Source of the DNA: Methanomassiliicoccales archaeon
GTDB taxonomy: Archaea > Thermoplasmatota > Thermoplasmata > Methanomassiliicoccales > JACIVX01
Direction of reading: 5' to 3'
NCBI GenBank assembly: GCA_024464195.1
Contig: JANHAK010000029.1
Coordinates: 1 to 9,834, forward strand
Length of the DNA stretch: 9,834 nt
The notes under the pieces: model-generated
What the model saw: the letters and a program-made list of their open reading frames with translations, nothing else
Told to the model about the DNA's origin: nothing
Database searches by the model: none
Shown here: positions 1 to 6,554 of the stretch, piece by piece
Layout of the letters: every line of letters starts with the position of its first letter
Position numbering within the stretch: position 1 is the stretch's first letter
Program-made: the position numbers and the translations under genes

Positions 1-273
1 AATAGCAGCTGAAGATCCAAGACCAGATCCAGATGGTAAATCAGAGTCTATTTCAATCCTCAATGGTTGACCGTTCCAATATTTATCAATGGCCGTATAG
101 ATATAGGGATGTTGCTTATTCGAAAGCATCTGGCCGTTGACAATGAACTTGTCGGAAGGAGATATACTGCATCGCAGTCTGAGGCTGATTGCAAGAGCGA
201 TGGCTGGCTGCCCGAAAACTACCGCGTGCTCCCCGAAAAGAATGATTTTTCCTGGCGCTGAGCTTTTTAACAT
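1..273 (-). CDS. mvk: mevalonate kinase, N-terminal part (gene runs off left edge)
   Basis: This is the first 91 codons of a GHMP-family kinase that phosphorylates mevalonate with ATP in the isoprenoid pathway that feeds archaeal membrane lipids. Visible motifs are APGKIILFGEHAVVFG (residues 6-21), the N-terminal signature of mevalonate kinases, and the glycine/serine-rich ATP-binding loop PSGSGLGSSAA (residues 80-90). The start is the ATG at 271-273; in-frame stops lie shortly upstream and no other start codon intervenes. I see no ribosome binding site, and a T/A-rich stretch about 27 bases upstream (around 298-305) could be a TATA box of a leaderless mRNA. The 3' end, with the rest of the kinase, is outside the window. 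The assignment to mevalonate kinase rather than another GHMP kinase rests on the LFGEHAVV motif and is fairly firm. Confidence 0.9.
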   Translation of the reverse strand, partial: MLKSSAPGKIILFGEHAVVFGQPAIALAISLRLRCSISPSDKFIVNGQMLSNKQHPYIYTAIDKYWNGQPLRIEIDSDLPSGSGLGSSAAI

Positions 274-1482
274 CCAGGCGCTGATTCTATTAGCAATGAT
301 TAAACATTTCGTTTAGAAATTTTATGCCGACTCATTTCTTACCCCATCTATTGTGATCATAAACCATGCATCATCATGACAAAGAATTCCACACGTGCAA
401 ACAAATCATAGCCAATTCCGTCCAAAATGGGCACCTTGCAAGGACATAAAAAATTAGGAGCCCGTGATGGAGCCTAAATCCCTTATTGTTCTGAATAGCT
501 TCGCCACAAATTTAAGCTGACCTTCATCAGCTACGTTCGTTACCCAAACCATAATTGGATTATAAAATTCTGGACCAATCATTGAGCAACAAGAAAGATC
601 GTGCACATTACAAAGGGAATTACTGTAGTTGGCGAGGCCGACACCGAAAAGACTTGCGAATTCGAAGTTTTTTCATAACGAACTGCCAACAATTCTAGCT
701 GGCAAGATGAATAATAAATTCATGAGACCGTACTGCGAACACGCAACCTAGCATTCCGATATTTAATTCAAATTTCAACTCGCTAAAATAGAATAAAAGT
801 GCAGACGGAACCCAACACAAATGGATAAAATCAAGAGTATCTCTAGATTTGTCATCACAGGGGCATGATTCTAAAATGCTCGTAACACTCCGAAAATTTG
901 GTTGTGATAGAGGTTTGAGGATGTGAAAGACTCCTTATTTAGTCCTAAAATGGAGATTTCGCCAATGACACTGCAAATGACTCAATGCCAACATGTACAT
1001 CCCAAGAGCCTCACGTTCAAATAGAAGCTCACGTAACTTCCACATGCTCATTTGGGGCAATTTTTTCCGCAAAAAATGTAAGAAGTAACTTTGTAAACTG
1101 TATTACTTATGCATAAAGCACTCTTCTGAATAATAGCATTGAATAATATATTATAAGAAGGCACATCTCAGTACCGGTAAACAAATAGAAAACGGGTCCG
1201 AAACCATTGATATTTTCGCACAGAAGCAATCGAAGAAATATATTGAGATGTCCAGTATTTCGCTCACTAAACCGAAATTTGATAAAGAGCATCGATTAGT
1301 ACTAGTAAGATAACAAAGGCTAATGCATAATTGGAAAAAATGGAGAAGTAAAAGGCTTCAAAGTGATGCGACAAAGCCGCAAATAAAGGGATGGTGGTTT
1401 ACCAAACACATGTTTATCATTGTCCGATGCTGTTCATTATTAGTGAATGCCATTATTGTGAGCGCAAATCTCAATCATTCAT
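274..1482. other. gene-poor AT-rich stretch
   Basis: About 1.2 kb lies between the mevalonate kinase start and the stop of the 178-aa gene, with no intact gene that I can support. Only short frames (60 to 75 codons) without convincing starts or ribosome binding sites occur on either strand. The one stretch with protein-like character is the minus-strand frame at 454-672, listed separately. A minus-strand frame at about 310-420 (GIGYDLFARVEFF) also reads like protein but is only some 20 to 40 codons long. I see no tRNA, direct repeat array or transposon end here. Decayed coding sequence is the most likely content. Confidence 0.5.
454..672 (-). pseudogene. possible remnant of a redox-enzyme gene (72-codon open frame without start)
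   Basis: An uninterrupted 72-codon minus-strand frame between a TGA (673-675) and a TAA (454-456) reads like protein. It includes FASLFGVGLANYSNSLCN, then a Cys-rich DLSCCSMIG, then PEFYNPIMVWVTN. The order 'FA.LFG...N', Cys cluster, 'P...NP...VW..N' resembles the middle of molybdopterin oxidoreductases (DMSO-reductase family), but this is recognition by eye and weak. A neighbouring frame just upstream (around 675-705, ELLAVRYEKTS) could be the preceding part, joined by a frameshift. There is no plausible start codon or ribosome binding site. It could equally be a chance open frame in non-coding DNA. Confidence 0.3.
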
Positions 1483-2019
1483 TCAAAGACCGTAACGCTC
1501 GCTGACCTCTTCAATAAGTTCGTTTGGTGTTTTTCCATTAAGTTCCCTACGGGGTTGATTCCACCACTTGCTTTCAAATTCAGTAAGTGCATTCATGAAT
1601 TGTGTATCATCTTCGAAATCAGAACCCATTTCTTTCTCAAACTCCTCCTGGAATGACTGTAATAAATCGACGTCGTATTCATGGTTTATGACCATCACAG
1701 CAAGATAATCATCTAAGTTGCGGGCAAGAACCTTTGAAAGATTCTCTGGTAAAATATCCATTACCATGTCAAGTATCGCGTTTGAAAGCGCTAAGAACAT
1801 CAATTCCCTCTTAGATCGCTCAGGCATTTCCTCATTATCAATCACCGAGGTAAGACCATCGAACCAGATGTCTCTTAATACATAGGACCTCGATGGATTC
1901 TTGTCGAATAGTTCCCTTTCTGCATTTTCCTCACTTTTTTTCTTATTCTTTTTCTTTCTCTCTCCGGCTCTATTCTTAGCCTCTAATGAATCTGTTTGCT
2001 TTTTTTCTTCCCTCGACAC
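1483..2019 (-). CDS. hypothetical protein, charged N-terminus, 178 aa
   Basis: I do not recognise this gene. The protein starts with a low-complexity, Lys/Glu-rich segment (about residues 3-38, with KKKNKKKSEEN), probably disordered. An acidic, mostly helical body follows: ILDMVMDILPENLSKVLAR (82-100), then DLLQSFQEEFEKEMG (118-132). It ends in WWNQPRRELNGKTPNEL (152-168). That tail resembles the 'P...L.GKTP.E' ending seen both in DDE integrase-type transposases and in some small antitoxin-like domains, but no catalytic DDE motif is present. I chose the GTG at 2017-2019 because GGGAGAG lies 7 bases before it; a TTG at 2035-2037 would add six residues. The upstream 127-aa gene ends only 4 bases before this GTG, so the two are probably co-transcribed and translationally coupled. 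Confidence 0.65.
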   Translation of the reverse strand: MSREEKKQTDSLEAKNRAGERKKKNKKKSEENAERELFDKNPSRSYVLRDIWFDGLTSVIDNEEMPERSKRELMFLALSNAILDMVMDILPENLSKVLARNLDDYLAVMVINHEYDVDLLQSFQEEFEKEMGSDFEDDTQFMNALTEFESKWWNQPRRELNGKTPNELIEEVSERYGL

Positions 2020-2023
2020 GGTC

Positions 2024-2407
2024 TTACTCTCCCACAACAGAGGTAGCTACGAACAGATCGACGAGGTCTTTGACCTTCCGATCTGGGAAGCTTCCCCAAT
2101 ATATACTGTCTTCAGGATTCTGCTCACACCAAGGGCTGCACTTGATGATCATTTCCAGACCCGTTCCCTTGAATATCTCAAGCTGTCGCCTACCACTCAT
2201 GGCCGCATAAATGCGTCTCGCCATTTTGCCTTGACAGCGAGATTCGCAGCAAGTACTTTCCTCCCTAATCCCGCTCGTTTTAATGAATTTCATGCCCTTA
2301 GTTTGGCTTAGAACCTCTCCAGGCGAATAGAAAATTCCGCCAGCACGACCGAGATGACAAGAGTCGCAATAGGTCGCTACTATATCGTTGTCCATCGAAT
2401 ACCTCAA
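2024..2407 (-). CDS. hypothetical Cys-rich protein, 127 aa, TTG start
   Basis: I do not recognise this family. The 127-aa protein has seven cysteines: C14 and C17 (YCDSCHLG, a C-x2-C knuckle), C53, C54 and C58 (CCESRC), and C90 and C94 (KCSPWC). Together they could bind zinc or another metal; that is inference. There is no signal peptide or membrane segment. The start is taken as the TTG at 2405-2407 because a full AGGAGGT lies 5 bases before it; the ATG four codons later would be 17 bases from that site. The same frame stays open for about 22 more codons upstream (EILEDAIGVRRF), so it might also be the 3' part of a larger broken gene. It ends 4 bases before the GTG of the 178-aa gene. Confidence 0.5.
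   Translation of the reverse strand: MRYSMDNDIVATYCDSCHLGRAGGIFYSPGEVLSQTKGMKFIKTSGIREESTCCESRCQGKMARRIYAAMSGRRQLEIFKGTGLEMIIKCSPWCEQNPEDSIYWGSFPDRKVKDLVDLFVATSVVGE
2027..2033 (-). promoter_or_regulatory. ribosome binding site deciding the GTG start of the 178-aa gene
   Basis: On the minus strand GGGAGAG is followed by 7 bases and then GTG at 2019. It overlaps the last codons of the upstream gene, as is usual for coupled genes, and favours GTG over the earlier TTG, which has no such site. Confidence 0.55.
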
Positions 2408-2412
2408 AGTAA

Positions 2413-2419
2413 ACCTCCT
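2413..2419 (-). promoter_or_regulatory. strong ribosome binding site before TTG start
   Basis: AGGAGGT on the minus strand, 5 bases before the TTG at 2407, is a full match to the archaeal anti-Shine-Dalgarno. It is the main argument that the Cys-rich 127-aa gene is translated from TTG. Confidence 0.55.
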
Positions 2420-2424
2420 AACTC

Positions 2425-3450
2425 CTATAGCATCTTCCAGTATTTCAGATATGTGATAGGCATCAATACCGTAGTTTTAGAACCACTCTCAAAGATTTTT
2501 TGCTGATCTAAGTGAGGTCGTAACGAAATATCAAGATAGCGACGCGCAGGGCGTTTCGCGATCTGCTTGTATTTCCAAATAATTCCCCATTGCGACGATA
2601 TCCCGCTGAGAGATATCATTTGATTGAATTATATCCTGGTACACACCTCTTCTCCCGAGCATTGATCAAAATTCCCCTTGGCGACTTCGGCAATTCCAAT
2701 TTTTTTAAGCAGACGCTCGACAGATCATTTTCGTTGAATGTATCGGCATTTTTTCCATATCGACTTGTCAGCCACAATATCAGACCCTTTCGAGTATAAA
2801 TCTCTAATCACTTCATGGGAATCCGCTGCGACTCTGCAACCTTACAGCTCTCATGAGTTGCCGGAATCGTTGCTTCCGAGTTAAATATTAGATATTAGCC
2901 AGTTCATATCGTGACGGCAGGGGATCCAGTACTTCCCCTACCATTATTCATTAAAGACACCATTGTGACCCAATCAATATGCCAGGTACCAAGCCTTGAG
3001 TTCATCGAGAAGCGTCATGAACAGCTTGTAACTTCTCTCATCACCGAGGTCGCCGATTCTCAGATGGCTCTGCCCACCCAAGTCTCGAATGGCAATTTTT
3101 CTCTTCTCGCGTATAATCGAAAACTGCGTCGCATTCTTCGAGATCAAAAAATCTTATCACGAATTTTTTATATAAATCCCAACGAGTTTCTCGTTTTTTA
3201 AAATATGTCCCACGAACTGTGCTTGTGAAATACTCATCAATAGAGTCTATAGGATCTTCATCGCTTAAGGCTGCGTAATTACCGTCTACTGCTTGACGGT
3301 GCGAACCCTTCAAAAAGAATTCCGAATTTGACAGGAACGTCTATGTTGATCTAACTTTTTTGGATTTAACGTGCGAAGACTAATTCCTTCTTTATCAATG
3401 ACGAGGACATGCAAGTAGCGACGGTTGTAATGGCACTTTAACTTATGCGA
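2425..3450 (-). pseudogene. probable decayed coding region, several frames
   Basis: No intact gene is present, but several minus-strand frames follow one another and read like protein. They are, in order: 3313-3450 (YLHVLVIDKEGISLRTLNP), 3044-3340 (ALSDEDPIDSIDEYF, then TRWDLYKKFVIRFFDLEE), 2977-3153 (IGDLGDERSYKLFMTLLDEL), a frame near 2765-2820 (SHEVIRDLYSKGSDIVADK), a frame near 2534-2640 (DIIQSNDISQRDIVAMGNYL), and 2425-2619 (ending ITYLKYWKML). Successive segments change frame, as expected for an old gene broken by indels, or for sequencing indels. I cannot name the original protein. A 96-codon plus-strand frame (2911-3201, GTG start, no ribosome binding site) lies codon-for-codon antisense to part of this and could be the real signal instead. 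The boundaries are approximate. Confidence 0.35.
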
Positions 3451-3840
3451 TCAAAACGAGAGTGACAAAGGGGAATGACCCCTTCCTAGTGCAACTTTAA
3501 CCTTATTTGCTAAACTTCAACATCAAAATAGATTATGGCTGAAAAGGAGTAAAATTCCACGAAGGAGACAGCATTAAGATAATAAACGCCACACGATTTA
3601 TTTTTCATCTTATTGATTTTAGGACCATTCTTAAATTAATTGTTGCAAAGTTGAATTTCATTCGCCTCCATGAGATATTTTCAATATAACAAGGAAACTC
3701 GGGAGAAAAGCTTTGCTGAAAAGACCTAAATTCCGCAACTGAAGTCTAGCTAAATTTGACTCCGCAAAAATCATCCGAAAAATTGGAAAGAACTAGCAAG
3801 AATTGTAGAATTAAAAAATTGTTCAGATACAGAAGACGAC
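3451..3840. other. AT-rich stretch without recognisable gene
   Basis: This stretch holds no open frame of useful length with a start and ribosome binding site. I see no structural RNA or repeat in it. It lies between the decayed region and the end of the tRNA gene. Confidence 0.5.
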
Positions 3841-3846
3841 AAAAAA
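3841..3846 (-). terminator. T-run terminator of the tRNA gene
   Basis: The minus strand has TTTTTT about 19 bases after the tRNA 3' end, preceded by a shorter T-rich stretch (CTTTTG, then TTTAAAAG). Oligo-T is the usual archaeal termination signal. No hairpin is needed or seen. Confidence 0.5.
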
Positions 3847-3864
3847 CTTTTAAAGACACAAAAG

Positions 3865-3976
3865 TGCGAGGGGCCGGATTTGAACCGGCGAACCTCTTCA
3901 GGAACAGATCTTGAGTCTGTCGCCATTGGTCGATGATTTATGACTTTCATCATTGACCAGGCTTGGCTACCCTCGC
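3865..3976 (-). tRNA. tRNA-Leu(CAA) with a 27-nt D-loop intron
   Basis: After intron removal this is an 85-nt class II tRNA. The acceptor stem is GCGAGGG/CCCTCGC with discriminator A. The D arm is GCCA/TGGC with loop AGCCTGGTCAA, containing the conserved G18G19 and A21. The anticodon stem is ACAGA/TCTGT with loop CTCAAGA, giving anticodon CAA (plus-strand 3911-3913), which reads UUG leucine codons. A long variable arm follows (CCT-GAAG-AGG), and the T arm is GCCGG-TTCAAAT-CCGGC. CCA is not encoded; CTTT follows. No intron is present at the usual 37/38 site. The gene is interrupted at 3926-3952 between A21 and U22. Because the insertion disrupts the D arm, simple tRNA models may miss the gene or call it a pseudogene. 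Confidence 0.93.
3926..3952 (-). other. archaeal bulge-helix-bulge intron in the tRNA D loop (position 21/22)
   Basis: The 27-nt insert starts UGAUGAAAG and ends CGACCAA. With its exons it folds into a bulge-helix-bulge. The inner helix is GAUGA/UCAUC within the intron. The central 4-bp helix pairs exon GGUC (tRNA 18-20a) with intron GACC. The outer helix pairs GCC (15-17) with GGC (23-25), with one unpaired U (17a). Both bulges are AAU. Cutting each after its second base, the rule for the archaeal splicing endonuclease, removes exactly 27 nt and joins A21 to U22, restoring a normal D arm. The fold is seen directly; splicing itself is inferred. Confidence 0.85.
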
Positions 3977-4005
3977 ATTACGAATTCTCCTAAACAACGG
4001 GTTCC

Positions 4006-4013
4006 TAATTAAA
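4006..4013 (-). promoter_or_regulatory. TATA-like box of the tRNA-Leu gene
   Basis: TTTAATTA on the minus strand lies 30 to 37 bases before the first base of the mature tRNA, the usual position if transcription begins a few bases upstream of the tRNA. Confidence 0.45.
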
Positions 4014-4290
4014 CCTTATTCGCAATAAAAAGTTTAGTCTCATACACAAGGTCTAAAATTGAAAGAATTTGTTGAATAGGATCGTCACCGCAAAAACGTA
4101 ATGTTATTTACAAAAAAAGCGATAAAAAATCCTAACGTCTGACGATTGAATTTGCCATACGATATTTGCGATTACGGGAATGAATGTATAACAATCTTTC
4201 TTATTTCTTCTCTCTCACTTGCTCAGGCAACAATTTAGTTGCTGATTTCATACCAGTATTATGCATATACCAATATGTTCGACTTTGGAT

Positions 4291-4297
4291 TTTTATA
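4291..4297 (+). promoter_or_regulatory. TATA box of the aminotransferase, probably leaderless
   Basis: TTTTATA is centred about 26 bases before the GTG at 4320. That puts the transcription start at or next to the start codon. The absence of a ribosome binding site before 4320 fits a leaderless mRNA. Confidence 0.5.
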
Positions 4298-4319
4298 CAT
4301 GAATTGATATCACAGCCCA

Positions 4320-5642
4320 GTGAAGTCCGTGACCGATCATCGTCTTTCGAAGTTGATCAACGCTATGCTGACAAGACCGTCAGCCATCCGATCAATGATG
4401 AAGTTAGCCGATGAAAGAAACATCCGAAAAATGGGACTCGATCCAAAGGATGTCATATCGTTTGGCGGCGGTTGGGTCGGACATCATGCACCTGATCGTT
4501 TGCGAGAAATTTATGCAGAGATATGCCTGGATCGAGAAAAATTTCATTGTGCAAGTGGTTACCCGCCGATTCCTGGAATACCAGAATGCAGAAGAGCGTT
4601 GGCTCATATGGACGAATTCCTTTTTGGTGTTAAGGCAAGTGAGGCGAACATTCATGTTGGCGCGTCCTCAACCGAGCTTACTTATGACCTCTTGCGCATT
4701 CTCGCCGACCCCCATGATAACATCCTTTTATTCGACCCTACATATGTTAATTATCATGGTCAACTCGTTCTCGCTTTAACGAATTGGACAGAAAATCAAT
4801 CTTGCAACAATGACGAATTCCATGTTCCCGATGCGAGAATCATACATCTAAGGGTCTTTGATCCGGTTTCGTGGGAATACCTCCCCGATGTTGATTATGC
4901 TATTGCTGAGCTCGAGAGGATTTTCAAAATCCATAAGCCAAAGGTCCTGATGCTTGCAAGCCCCGACAACCCAACTGGTCAGATCATTCCACACAAATTC
5001 ATGAAGGCGGCGCTGGAAATATGTGAGAATAATGGATCGTACCTTGTGATTGATTACGCATACAAATGGCAGTATTTTGTCGAAACCCTTCCAGAATATT
5101 TCTCTTGGTCACCAGAGGAATATGAGAATTTAGTCCTCATTTATTCAGCATCAAAATGGTCGAGAGCTCTTGGTCGCCGTTTAGGCTGGATCTGCGCGCC
5201 TAGAAAGATCGTTGAAGCGATGGAAACAATGCTTGCTTATTCAATTCTTTGTGGCGATCATTTTCACCAGCTCGCCATGGCGATTTATCTCGAGGAATCG
5301 ATTGCCGATAGAAGTCTTAAGGCATATGTAGACATGTGGAATGAGAAATACAAAAATGCTGCGAAGGTTACTGTGGAAACAATCGATGAATACTGCGGAT
5401 GTAGGAGATTGGTTCCGCAAGGTGCTTTGTACACGGTCATGGATCTCGGTAACACGGCAGAACCGTTGGTCCACGAGATCTTAAAAAACACAGGCGTGCT
5501 TTTCATACCTGGGATTGGATTCGGCAAGTCGCTCATCAATGGAGTCCGTGTGTCCTATGGGCCGCTTGTCGAAAAACCAGAAAAGATAAAGGAAGGATTA
5601 CGGCGCACGGGGGAATATCTCAGCAGCAGAAAAAAGAAATAA
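4320..5642 (+). CDS. class I/II PLP-dependent aminotransferase
   Basis: This is a 440-aa fold-type I aminotransferase acting on an amino acid and a 2-oxo acid in the cytoplasm; the substrate is not clear. Residues that fit the family are GASSTEL (115-120 region, cofactor phosphate), NPTG (217-220), D245 and Y248 in VIDYAYKW (pyridine ring contacts), K279 in YSASKW (Schiff-base lysine), R287 in GRRLGW (phosphate), and R410 in VRVSYG (substrate carboxylate, like Arg386 of aspartate aminotransferase). The length is slightly above the usual 390 to 410 because of extra residues at the N-terminus and around 160-190. I take the GTG at 4320 as start from the TATA spacing; another GTG lies three codons later. 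It stands alone on the plus strand, with its stop 6 bases from that of the convergent MetAP gene. Decarboxylase or C-S lyase relatives of the fold remain possible. Confidence 0.88.
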   Translation: MKSVTDHRLSKLINAMLTRPSAIRSMMKLADERNIRKMGLDPKDVISFGGGWVGHHAPDRLREIYAEICLDREKFHCASGYPPIPGIPECRRALAHMDEFLFGVKASEANIHVGASSTELTYDLLRILADPHDNILLFDPTYVNYHGQLVLALTNWTENQSCNNDEFHVPDARIIHLRVFDPVSWEYLPDVDYAIAELERIFKIHKPKVLMLASPDNPTGQIIPHKFMKAALEICENNGSYLVIDYAYKWQYFVETLPEYFSWSPEEYENLVLIYSASKWSRALGRRLGWICAPRKIVEAMETMLAYSILCGDHFHQLAMAIYLEESIADRSLKAYVDMWNEKYKNAAKVTVETIDEYCGCRRLVPQGALYTVMDLGNTAEPLVHEILKNTGVLFIPGIGFGKSLINGVRVSYGPLVEKPEKIKEGLRRTGEYLSSRKKK

Positions 5643-5648
5643 CATCGT

Positions 5649-6554
5649 TTACAGACTTCTCTTCACAATTGTCGTGATTTCGCTTTTTGAGTCATGAACG
5701 ATAACAGTATGTTCAGCCTGAGTGACGATTCCCCCTTTGATTTCATTCAGCATTGGATAACTTGAGATCAAACCATGCCTGTGAAGCGTCCTGAGCATCG
5801 CTGAGGCATTCTTATCGATTTCGTAACACCATCTCTCACAGAAGGGAAGAGTATTGAATCTCTCGCGAACTTGCTTAAAGAATTCAAAAGCTTTCTCGTC
5901 CTTAATCGGTCTTTCTGCGAGTACTCTGTAGATATTTCCAGGCTTGCCACTTTTCACCTCGCCTATTCCGTCTGTTGCAAACGGCTCGATGGCAAGCACC
6001 ATATCATTGCGGATTTTTGCTTGTATACCATCATCGATATTCGGAATGCTAAGCCCAGCGTGCAAATTATACCGAGTCATGCTATGACCCGTGAGGTTGA
6101 CAACAGGGCGGAATCCTGCGTCTTTGATCGTACGTTCAATCGCGCCACCAATCATACTAACAGAAACTCCATCACCGACAATATCTAGGGCAACACGCAG
6201 CGCTTCATCGGCAGCGCGAATTAGATGATCGCGCTTCCGCGTTTTGATTTCAACCGTTGCTGCTGTATCACCGATATATCCATCAACATGGGCTCCAACA
6301 TCGATCTTAACGATATCTCCTTCTCTGAAACGTCTATCATCATTTAAGCTTGGCGTGTAGTGAGCGGCTACCTCGTTCACGCTGATGTTAGCAGGGAAAG
6401 CTGGCTTCGCACCTTTCTTAATGATATATTCTTCTACTTCGATCGCAACATCTATATAACGAACACCCTCGTCAATTAAATCAAGAGCTAATTGACGGGC
6501 TTCTCCGGCGATAGCACCAGCTTTTTTCAAGCACTGCAATGTATATTCATTCAT
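5649..6554 (-). CDS. map: type II methionine aminopeptidase
   Basis: This 301-aa cytoplasmic metalloprotease removes the initiator methionine from new proteins. All five metal ligands of the pita-bread fold are visible: D85 and D96 in KIDVGAHVDGYIGDTAATV, H157 in TGHSMTRYNLHAG, E190 in VLAIEPFAT, and E281 in TQAEHTVIV. H65 (AAHYTP) is the substrate-contact histidine. The insert before the C-terminal part (about 205-270) marks the type II class found in archaea and eukaryotes, and the length is normal for archaea. The ATG at 6554 overlaps the end of the Sua5 gene by 8 bases (ATGAATGA), so translation is coupled. It is the last gene of the MBL-Sua5-MetAP operon. Start and function are secure. 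Confidence 0.96.
   Translation of the reverse strand: MNEYTLQCLKKAGAIAGEARQLALDLIDEGVRYIDVAIEVEEYIIKKGAKPAFPANISVNEVAAHYTPSLNDDRRFREGDIVKIDVGAHVDGYIGDTAATVEIKTRKRDHLIRAADEALRVALDIVGDGVSVSMIGGAIERTIKDAGFRPVVNLTGHSMTRYNLHAGLSIPNIDDGIQAKIRNDMVLAIEPFATDGIGEVKSGKPGNIYRVLAERPIKDEKAFEFFKQVRERFNTLPFCERWCYEIDKNASAMLRTLHRHGLISSYPMLNEIKGGIVTQAEHTVIVHDSKSEITTIVKRSL

Larger units (their letters stand above)
3977..4319. other. divergent intergenic region between tRNA-Leu and the aminotransferase
   Basis: This AT-rich spacer holds the promoters of both flanking genes, each noted separately. A 76-codon plus-strand frame starting at 4184 overlaps the aminotransferase start in another frame and has no supporting signal. 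I see nothing else in it. Confidence 0.55.

Noticed and set aside
67..261. 64-codon plus-strand frame at the left edge
   Set aside because: It is antisense to the mevalonate kinase N-terminus, which carries unmistakable GHMP kinase motifs.
1107..1292. 61-codon minus-strand frame rich in Leu/Phe/Ile, possible small membrane protein
   Set aside because: The hydrophobicity is what AT-rich DNA produces by chance; the start lacks a ribosome binding site and the charged residues are scattered.
1901..2311. 136-codon plus-strand open frame with a hydrophobic Phe/Leu-rich start
   Set aside because: It is antisense to the two minus-strand genes; the Phe/Ser-rich 'signal peptide' is the reverse complement of the Lys/Glu-rich segment of the 178-aa protein.
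2911..3201. 96-codon plus-strand open frame with GTG start
   Set aside because: No ribosome binding site or TATA box at the right distance, no recognisable motif, and it is codon-for-codon antisense to a protein-like minus-strand frame. I mention it as an alternative only.
3926..3952. Box C-like AUGAUGA at the 5' splice junction, suggesting the intron might be a C/D guide RNA as in some archaeal pre-tRNA-Trp
   Set aside because: No CUGA box D is present and the intron is only 27 nt, too short for a C/D RNA; the UGAUGA is explained by the intron's own stem.
3771..3953. 60-codon minus-strand frame across the tRNA
   Set aside because: It simply reads through the tRNA-Leu gene and its intron.
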